DNA of 64,000 bases from Doryteuthis pealeii (taxonomy: Eukaryota > Mollusca > Cephalopoda > Myopsida > Loliginidae): NCBI GenBank assembly GCA_023376005.1, contig CM042157.1, positions 51,010,817-51,074,816 of the forward strand, written 5' to 3'. The notes under the pieces are model-generated. The model saw only the letters and a program-made list of their open reading frames with translations. It searched no databases and had not been told where the DNA came from. Positions 55,030 through 62,500 of the stretch are shown here, one piece after another. The position numbers were made by a program, and so were the translations under genes. How positions within the stretch are numbered: the stretch's first letter is position 1; the number at the start of each line of letters is the position of its first letter.

Positions 55030-56186
55030 AAACGAAGAATTCGTGAAAAAAAAAAATTACGAACCATGAGGGGGTGTTCGAAAATTGCGAGTCCCTCCGT
55101 TGGATAAGTTTAGGCTTGAGGTGCCGAATAGAAGCAACTGGTGAGACTGCTTTTGGACGCACTGGAAAGGTTGGGTGCGAGAAATAAATAAGGACTCAAG
55201 GATCTGCAGTTGTAGCTCACTGTTTGAACTGCAGAGGACCGAAAACATGGCTGGGTGGTAGGATCGAGCGCAAGTGGAGTTTCTTAGTAAATGTTGTCCA
55301 ATGGTGGACGGAGAATTTATATCTGCTGCTGTGGGACACTCCACTTTGCTAGAACGGATGTTGGAGTGCTGCTTGATCCGGGATTCCAGTCTCAGGGTAG
55401 TACGGCCAATATAGCAAATTTCACACTTGCATGTGTACTTATAAATTAAGTGGCTTTTGTGGTGGTGGGGGGGCACACTATCCTTAAGATTAGGGGGGGG
55501 GCACATTGGATTTAAGGATAATCCGAGGATTGACTGCATTGTAGCAACGATGGATGGGTTTTTTAATCTTGTCCAGTAGAGGAATTGAAGATTTGCCCAG
55601 CCAAGGAAGTCTTAGGTAGACTGGGCATTTCTCGGGATGAAATTTAGGAAGCGTAGAGAGCTGTGCACATTTGTATTTAATTGTGGCATTGATTAAGTTC
55701 TCTGGGTAACCGTTCTTAATTAAGGTTGTTTTAATGAATTTAATTTAAGGTTGTTTTCATGAGTTTAGATTTGGAGCAAATCATAAAAGCACGATGGATT
55801 AAAGTTTTAATTAAGTTGATTTTACGTTGGGGGGGGGACAAAAAGAACCCCAACGTGTGTAGGACCCAGTAAAAGTTGGTTTACGGTAAATAGAGGTAAG
55901 AATTGTGTTATCTGTTCGTTCAACAAGAACATCAAGAAAAGGTAAACAATTATTAGACTCAAATTCACATGTAAAAGTGAGGGAGGGGTGTAGGTTATTA
56001 AGACGGTGGAAGAATCGTCTGCATTCAAACCTGGTGGAAAAATGGTGAAAGTGTCATCCACATATCTTTTATAGAACAATAGGAGTTGGTTATTTGAGTT
56101 GAATAATAGTTCCTCTTGGAAGCCCACGAATATGTTCGCCATGGCCGCTCCGAGGGGACTCCCCATCGCTATACCATCAGTTTGTT

Positions 56187-56190
<4 letters not shown>
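55030..56190 (-). pseudogene. Second Penelope-like element, RT-GIY-YIG
   Basis: From 56166 leftwards: GIAMGSPLGAAMANIFVGF and YKRYVDDTFTIF (RT with YVDD catalytic box), a thumb/linker with FHPEKCPVYLRLPWLGKS near 55630 and RCYNAVNPRII, a frameshift, then YKYTCKCEICYIGRTTLRLE, a GIY-YIG endonuclease core, and a C-terminal SNSELQLQILESLFI helix. The domain order RT then GIY-YIG marks a PLE. It is truncated at its 5' side exactly at a (TA)n tract (56191) and has a different sequence from the element at 36.5 kb. Confidence 0.8.

Positions 56191-56260
<70 letters not shown>
56191..56260. repeat. (TA)n-(TG)n microsatellite
   Basis: Joins the truncated end of the Penelope-like element. Confidence 0.95.
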
Positions 56261-56261
<1 letters not shown>

Positions 56262-56439
56262 TGTCTGTGGATAACTAAATATATGCAACTAACCCCTAGT
56301 TGGTTGAGCTCTTTAGAGGAGATTTAGCTGGAGGACGCGAATTACGCAAGGCTCTCCTATAACACGGATGTGAATTCTTTGGTGGCCGTGACATATATAC
56401 ATATGTATGTATTTGTCAGTTAAGTTCTATCCCCTGCTT

Positions 56440-56525
56440 GCAGATAGCTGATGGTTAGGAACTCTGATGATAAATCGGTCAGATTTCGATCCCGGTCGGA
56501 GGTAGCCTGCTAAGTCTAGCCATAC
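56440..56525 (+). repeat. tRNA-like SINE fragment
   Basis: AGCTGATGGTTAGGAAC resembles an A box and AGATTTCGATCCCGGTC a B box. The body is not extended. Confidence 0.4.
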
Positions 56526-56557
56526 AGATGATACGTGATACGGTGTCTGTGGATGAC

Positions 56558-56559
<2 letters not shown>

Positions 56560-56604
<45 letters not shown>

Positions 56605-56614
56605 TATATATGTG

Positions 56615-56675
<61 letters not shown>
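56560..56675. repeat. (TA)n-(TG)n-(TA)n microsatellite
   Basis: Compound array. The 113-aa frame through it is an artefact. Confidence 0.95.
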
Positions 56676-56676
<1 letters not shown>

Positions 56677-56927
56677 CAAAGACATGAAGTCAACGTTATT
56701 TGGTAACTGTCAATTTCTTGCCTATGCGATTTTCAAACCAAGTGAATTATGTGTGTTCGTATTTTCCTTACATACCTTTGTGTGGTGCATCATGGTTGAA
56801 TTTTCTTCGGTTTTAGTTAATATATATATTCCCGTATTTCCGGACTTTGTAAACATCACAGATACGTAGTTATCGTGCAAATATTTAGTAATCTTTTTTA
56901 ACTTAATCAGCCTTATAGCATATATAT

Positions 56928-56986
56928 CTAAGGGTAACGTGGACATAGTCAATTGCTCCATTGACTCTATGTCTACGCTATCCTAA
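56928..56986. repeat. Hairpin beside (AC)n, ~25-bp arms
   Basis: GGACATAGTCAAT and ATTGACTCTATGTC are the core of an imperfect inverted repeat with a 6-nt loop. (AC)n starts at the right edge. Confidence 0.7.
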
Positions 56987-57159
56987 CACACACACACGCA
57001 CACACACACACACACACGCACACACACACAAACACATATGCATGTTATTTTTGTATGTGATTGTTAGTACGTTTTACATCGTATAAAATTGAGGCCGAAT
57101 ATCTTGGTTATTGAAGGCAATAAATGTATATATCGAATTAAGTCACTGTTTCCTATTAT

Positions 57160-57195
57160 TATTATTATCATTATTATTATCATTATTATTATTAT

Positions 57196-57227
<32 letters not shown>

Positions 57228-57297
57228 GTAGTAGTAGTAGTAGTTTTCACACTAACATTAGCTGATGGTCTTTCACTGGAGTTTTAGTCTCTAGCTG

Positions 57298-57342
<45 letters not shown>

Positions 57343-57345
57343 GTC
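57160..57345 (-). repeat. 3' tip of REL-type non-LTR copy with tails
   Basis: (ATT)n-(AGT)n at 57160-57243, then TTTTCACACTAACATTAGCTGATGG... and a second (ATT)n at 57298-57342. It carries only the shared 3' UTR of the 32-48 kb family. It lies within 40-220 bp of the potassium channel stop codon, so it is probably in that gene's 3' UTR. Confidence 0.65.
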
Positions 57346-57381
57346 AATATTTTCACCCATTTTCTCTAGACTTTCCAAGTG

Positions 57382-58719
57382 TCACAAATATGTTGATCCA
57401 ATATCTGCCACATCAATATCACCCAATTCAATCTTAACAGTGTGTTCTGATTTGGAAGACTTTTTAGATTTATCAATATACTTGCTGCTTGTGGTGCCAA
57501 CTGAGATCATATGTTTTTCTTCAACGGCTTTCTTTGTACCGTTACATGTTTTTTGAGACAAACTTAATGCTATAATAGGCAGAGACCTTCGCCTTAACTG
57601 TGTATTGTCTTTCACAAGAACAGGCGTATTTTGTTTGAAAATGTTTTGTTCTTTTTTGAAATCTTTTGAAAATTTGTCGTCTAGATTCTCCACTGAAGTA
57701 TATTTGGGTGGGAGAAACAGATCCATTTTAATGGCTTCCTGATGGCTCCTTGAATAGAAGACGCTTTCTTTTTGCTTCCGTTCAGTGAACGAACCAATGT
57801 TTCCGTTGCAGATAAAAGTGTGTTCATTGTCTCCGCCGTTGGTTAACTGCTCGCTAACTTCCAATCTTTGTTTCATATCGAGAAGAATGCTCTCGCGCCG
57901 TTCCTCTTCGATCATATTGTCCAAAGTTTCCTTCTCTTTAGCATTCTTTTTCTCTCGTTTCTCAGCACGCATCGCCGATTGTATATGCGTGTAATAGAGA
58001 ACAAAATGATTAACAATAATAGGAACTGTAAAACCAACGACAAGGAGACCCGCCATTGCACACAACGAACCTATCAAATACCCCATATTACGTTCTGGGT
58101 ACATATCACCGTACCCGACGGTCGTCATTGTGATAAGTGCCCACCATAAACTAATTGGGATATTCGGAAACTTGTTACCTTCAACATAATGAATAAGTGA
58201 GGCAAATAGCAACATCCCCATCATCATGAAGATGCACATGAGGAGCAAATCGCCCATACTGGCCTTAAGGGTATACACCATGATCCACAACCCGGACACG
58301 TGACGCACTAATCTGAAAACACGAAAAACTCGCATGATACGTAAAAAGTTGATGTAATGAATGATGCTGGTTACGGTATTGTTATCCGTCTGGCTGAAAA
58401 CGATGATTTCGATATAGTCGGGTAAGAGGGAAATAAGGTCGACCAAATTGAAGAAATTGATGAAGAATTGGCGCTGGCTGGGTGAGCAGATAAAGCGGAC
58501 TATTACCTCGATGCTGAAGAAGATCAAACAGGTGATGTCGATGATGACGAGGGTCGGATGTGGAATCCAAAGCTCGGCGCTGTTGGTTGTGTTCGAACCT
58601 TGACGGTAGAGACGACCGAGTAAATCCCGCTGCCCTGACACCCGAAACGACGGATGTGTCTCCAAGATAAAAGTCAAGATTGACAGAACGACAAACAAAA
58701 TAGCGATCACACCATAGAC
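57382..58719 (-). CDS. Shaw/Kv3-like voltage-gated K+ channel, terminal exon
   Basis: The exon starts after an excellent acceptor (long pyrimidine tract, ACACAG at 58720), phase 0, with VYGVIAILF; the GTG at 58710 is an internal Val, not a start. Counting from it: S1 ~1-18, an S1-S2 loop with glycosylation site NTT at 40, S2 ~52-73, S3 ~87-105 with NLVDLISLLPDY, S4 ~122-138 (LRIMRVFRVFRLVRH, five regularly spaced Arg), S5 ~152-176, pore WWALITMTTVGYGDMYPE with filter TVGYGD at 197-202, and S6 ~209-240. The gate motif PVP of Shaker/Shaw channels reads TVP (228-230). YYTHIQSAM after S6 and the GDMYP filter end favour the Shaw/Kv3 group. A ~195-residue tail, charged at first (EKREKKNAKEKE), ends at 57382. 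The T1 tetramerisation exon is upstream and not in view. The product is a plasma-membrane K+ channel subunit. Confidence 0.92.
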   Translation of the reverse strand, partial: VYGVIAILFVVLSILTFILETHPSFRVSGQRDLLGRLYRQGSNTTNSAELWIPHPTLVIIDITCLIFFSIEVIVRFICSPSQRQFFINFFNLVDLISLLPDYIEIIVFSQTDNNTVTSIIHYINFLRIMRVFRVFRLVRHVSGLWIMVYTLKASMGDLLLMCIFMMMGMLLFASLIHYVEGNKFPNIPISLWWALITMTTVGYGDMYPERNMGYLIGSLCAMAGLLVVGFTVPIIVNHFVLYYTHIQSAMRAEKREKKNAKEKETLDNMIEEERRESILLDMKQRLEVSEQLTNGGDNEHTFICNGNIGSFTERKQKESVFYSRSHQEAIKMDLFLPPKYTSVENLDDKFSKDFKKEQNIFKQNTPVLVKDNTQLRRRSLPIIALSLSQKTCNGTKKAVEEKHMISVGTTSSKYIDKSKKSSKSEHTVKIELGDIDVADIGSTYL

Positions 58720-59110
58720 CTGTGTAAAAAAAATAAAAAATAAAAAGGCAGATAATTTGCTGCTGGTTTGCGGCCCGAATTTTCAGAATTGAAAAAAAAT
58801 TTTTTTATTGATATATTCTATTTAAAATCACATAAAAACACCATCTAATTCAGGACATTGTCTCAATTGATATATACCTGCGCCCAGACTTACGACTAAT
58901 GTGATTATCGTAGATACGACCAAAACTGTGTGAATATTAAAAGATCAACTTAATATAAGTTACGCATCTAAATTAAATAATACATAAATAACCATATTAA
59001 GTATATCATACATTAAATAGTATAAATAAACTAGCAATACCTATTTTCCCGCATAACTAAAAATGTTTGTTTACAAATGTATTTCAATTAACCTGTATGA
59101 TAATATCATC

Positions 59111-59111
<1 letters not shown>

Positions 59112-59181
<70 letters not shown>
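59112..59181. repeat. (TA)n microsatellite
   Basis: About 35 TA units. Confidence 0.95.
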
Positions 59182-59184
<3 letters not shown>

Positions 59185-59281
59185 TTACTCATAAGAACAT
59201 CTCTTCTCAATTCTTTATAAATTCAATTTTCTTCTAAATCAAAGATAACAGGATATTATTATCTCAATAGAACATTATACA

Positions 59282-59285
<4 letters not shown>

Positions 59286-59339
<54 letters not shown>
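59286..59339. repeat. (TA)n microsatellite
   Basis: About 27 TA units. Confidence 0.95.
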
Positions 59340-59574
59340 TAAGGCTGAGATAATCACCTCTTATTGCCTAAAGACTTTTTTCTTTTTTTAATAACACAAA
59401 ATTCATATTAAATTATACCTTGCTTTTAGGATTACGTTATGTTTTGAAAAAAATCTATTTCAATTGGTTCTAATTAGTCGTAATTTGTAATTAAGTCAAA
59501 AACTGAACCGACTCACTCTTAAATTTTTGCCTGTCTTTTTCCACCTCCCTAATATGTTAGTTCTATCTAGGAAG

Positions 59575-59578
<4 letters not shown>

Positions 59579-59641
<63 letters not shown>
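59579..59641. repeat. (GA)n microsatellite
   Basis: About 31 GA units. Confidence 0.95.
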
Positions 59642-59644
<3 letters not shown>

Positions 59645-60179
59645 TGTGTGTGTGAGTGAAAGAGAAGCTGTTCAGCAGCCAAAATACAGTAGCCAGAGAG
59701 AAGGTCTATCTACTTCCCACACATCCAATCTTTCTCTCTTCAAGTTCACAGAGAAAACTATTGTCTTGTTTTCTTTTATTAATTCTCCGGTCGTTTTTTT
59801 TTTATAAATTTAATTTGTATTGCAAAATAACTTTCTTCCTGATCAGTTTAAAGTTTGTTTTGATATTTTAGTTTCAAAAGTTGTTCTTATTAAATTTTCA
59901 ATTTACAAAACATAAAATAATTATTTAATTTCTAAAAAAAAAAAAAGAAAGAAAAGAGATTCCTGCACAATGTGTCTTAAAATTGTTTTCTTGGTTGTAA
60001 AAAAACAAAAAACAAAAAAACTAAAATTGAATATCATGTTTTCAAATGGATTTTTTTAATTACTTTAATTATCAATTTTTAAAATTTATAGGGTCAAAGG
60101 GGTAAGCACATCAAATAATTGTTAGTAAAAATTTAACTGGCTTCGGTAAAATATAAAAACCTACTTGCAAGGCACTGTC

Positions 60180-60905
60180 AAAGTTTCCGCAAAATCCTTA
60201 TTTTACAAAATAAATGTACCCCCACCTCCCGATTGAAAGAAACTTACTAAAAATCAGTGAATTATCTGGTTTTCATGAAATTTTAAGTGTTGGTTTATCA
60301 ATGAATTAATTTCATAATGCATCAGTTATTTTATTTCAAACCTTTCTGATTCTTTTCAGGTCACTTGACTTTGCCCCCCCCCCTTATTTTGGGGGCGTAA
60401 AATATCGGTGAGGGTTAAATAAATTTGAAACTAATTACAGTATAAATAAAAAGACAAAACCCTGAAAGTGTGAATAGAATTTTAAAAATTAAAGCGAGCT
60501 ATCCTGATAGAAAATAAGTACCGAAAATCAAAAAATAAATTTAAAATAAAGACTAAAAAAATAATTTGAGATATTTTTTTTATTCTTTTCGAAAATTATT
60601 CTTTAAAATCGGATAATTCCCTGATTTTTGGTAAATTTTTCAATCCGGGTGGGGGTTGTAAAATACGGATTTTACGTCATCTTTGGCAACCATGTTTACG
60701 ATATATTCGAGCAAAATAAATTACATGCGTAATATTATTTTGCCTTTTTTTTTTAATTTTTTTTTTTTTTTTTACTGATGCTTATTATGTTACTACTTTT
60801 CGTCTTAGACAAAAATTCGACCTTAAATAATCGATTTAACTTTCTACATAATATGATTTAATTAATTTTTATTCGTTTTTAAAATGAAAAGCAGACGACA
60901 TTTTA
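60180..60905 (+). repeat. Poly-C / TACCCAA-related repeat copy
   Basis: Carries ACTAAAAATCAGTGAATTATC, TAATGCATCAGTTATTTTAT, a C9 run at about 60377, and the opposite block GATAATTCCCTGATTTTTGG near 60612. The right end AAAATGAAAAGCAGACGACA matches the right end of the 52211-53240 element. No clean TIR. Confidence 0.6.
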
Positions 60906-61273
60906 GCGGGAATAATATTTTTGCAAATTTCTAGTCTTGTGCGAAAGTAGGAGAAAATTAGAAGAAAGAAATATTGAAAGCATCCTTGTCTGTGCTCTTT
61001 AACAAAATATGTTTTAATATGTATGAAAGATTTAGATCCTGAAAGAAGTTTAAGGAAAAGTGCGGCTACGTTCCTTTCCTTTAAACTCAAGCAATCATTT
61101 AATAAAATAAGCGTCCTTAAATCATACAGTTCCTTTGTATTATTTAAGTTTTTTTGACAGTTGTCATCATCTTTATTGTTACATACACAAGGTTTCGGCC
61201 GATGTTCCCTCTGGCCTTCTTCTTGGTCGAAATCAGGAACCTTCTTATCAAACTCGGAATCGAAAGCCATCAC
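60869..61273 (-). CDS. Unrecognised 134-aa ORF
   Basis: Starts with a double ATG (MMAFDSEFDKKVPDFDQEE) and has an in-frame TAA 30 bp upstream. The N-terminal ~85 codons are complex and protein-like: an acidic start, KPCVCNNKDDDNC with three Cys, LRTLILLNDCLSLKERNVAA and LFLKLLSGSKSFI. The end becomes Phe-rich and its last ~12 codons lie inside the repeat copy 60180-60905, so the original stop or splice site may have been lost. No family recognised and no clear donor found. It is on the same strand as, and 2.2 kb upstream of, the channel exon, but shows no T1-domain features. It could be a separate small gene or a first exon. Confidence 0.35.
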   Translation of the reverse strand: MMAFDSEFDKKVPDFDQEEGQREHRPKPCVCNNKDDDNCQKNLNNTKELYDLRTLILLNDCLSLKERNVAALFLKLLSGSKSFIHIKTYFVKEHRQGCFQYFFLLIFSYFRTRLEICKNIIPAKMSSAFHFKNE

Positions 61274-61348
61274 AGAATTTCGAAGTGAACTCTTTATTTA
61301 ATTCATTGGGGTAGAAGGTTCTCATTCCGGATACAAGTATTAAGCTAT

Positions 61349-62190
61349 GTTAAGAGGGGTGTGTGAAAAGTTTTAAGCATCGTGTATAAGAAGCGTTGAT
61401 GCATGGTCAAACCTATGATTTTTTGAAAGTACAACCTTTTGTAAGTATTCTGCCAAATTTTGAGATTCTAACATGTTTATTATTTTTATTACAGATAATT
61501 GGATAAGCTAAGGTCAAGGATTCAGTGAAAAATGGAGAAAACAGAAATTCGTGCAATCATTAAGTACCTGCATTTGAAAGGCATGACTGGCTCAGAAATT
61601 CATGATGACATGTTGAGAATATTAGCAGAGAGTGCCACTTCATATGCGACAGTCACACGTTAGATGAGATAATTCAAGCGTAACAGAGACAGTGTTCAAG
61701 AAAACCCAAGGTTATGGTGACCCCCCCCCCCAACAGCAACAACCAAGGATAAAGTTAACCTTGTTCTGCGAGATTGTCGGATATCATGTCGTCAGATAGC
61801 AGAGAGACTTGGGATATCAATTGAGCGAGCAAAAATTTGACTCAAGAACTGGAATTCTCAAAGGTTTCTGCAAGATCAAGCCCTCGTCTTTTAACACCTG
61901 AACAGAAACGCACCAGATGCACTGTGTCCAAGGGCAATCTTGAACTGTTTGAAGCTGATGAAGACAATTTCCTTGCTCGATTCATCACTATGGATGAAAC
62001 CTGGGTTGATCACTACCAACCCGAAACCAAAGAACAATCAAAGCAGTGGAAGCACACATCATAGATGCAGTCGAGGGATTTCTTGAGTCCCGAACAAAAG
62101 AGTTATTCTACACTGGGATAAAAGTGCTTCAGCGCCGTTGGAGCAAGTGTTCAGCCCTTGAGAGGGACTATGTTGAAAAACATATGCGCT
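61349..62190 (+). pseudogene. Internally deleted mariner transposon
   Basis: A TIR-like GGGGTGTGTGAAAAGTTTTA lies at about 61354. The ORF begins at 61532 with MEKTEIRAIIKYLHLKGMTG, the mariner N-terminal helix-turn-helix, and is then stopped and frameshifted. FITMDETWVDHYQPETKEQS (near 61990) holds the first catalytic Asp in the mariner MDETW motif. The sequence then jumps near 62065 to SRTKELFYTGIKVLQRRWSK and ERDYVEKH, the extreme C-terminus, so the middle part with the other two catalytic Asp residues is deleted. The right TIR is not visible. Confidence 0.8.
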
Positions 62191-62499
62191 GTTTTTTTAG
62201 ACGTCTTCTCCTCCAATGTTCTTTTCTATATAATCTTAACTTCATCGCACAAGGCCAGATGGTTTCTCTTTTCCTTCCATATATGGTCAGCTATACGCGA
62301 TTTTCTATTTCCCATTGTACCACTGCTTACCGATGTTCCTCTAGTATTAATTTCAGTGGACGGCATGTCTCTCCTTTATATATTTTGATACAGTTTCATG
62401 GGGTATAATATACACAATTCTTAGTCATGTATTCTGTTGGGGGCTTGACTCGGGGATGTTTATGAGGAGTTGAGCCACTCCTGAATGTTGTCCTGATAT
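62191..62499. other. No feature recognised
   Basis: Between the mariner and the pogo element. Overlapping hydrophobic frames at 62046-62408 have no motif. Confidence 0.4.
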
Positions 62500-62500
62500 T

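Larger units (their letters stand above)
58720..60150 (-). other. Channel gene intron, with microsatellites
   Basis: Sequence upstream of the acceptor. It holds (TA)n at 59112-59181 and 59286-59339 and (GA)n at 59579-59641. No T1-domain exon was seen here or further right. Confidence 0.6.

Noticed and set aside
57382..58710. GTG at 58710 as translation start of the potassium channel
   Set aside because: The frame continues upstream to a perfect splice acceptor and the S1 helix starts before it; channels of this type need an N-terminal T1 domain on an earlier exon.
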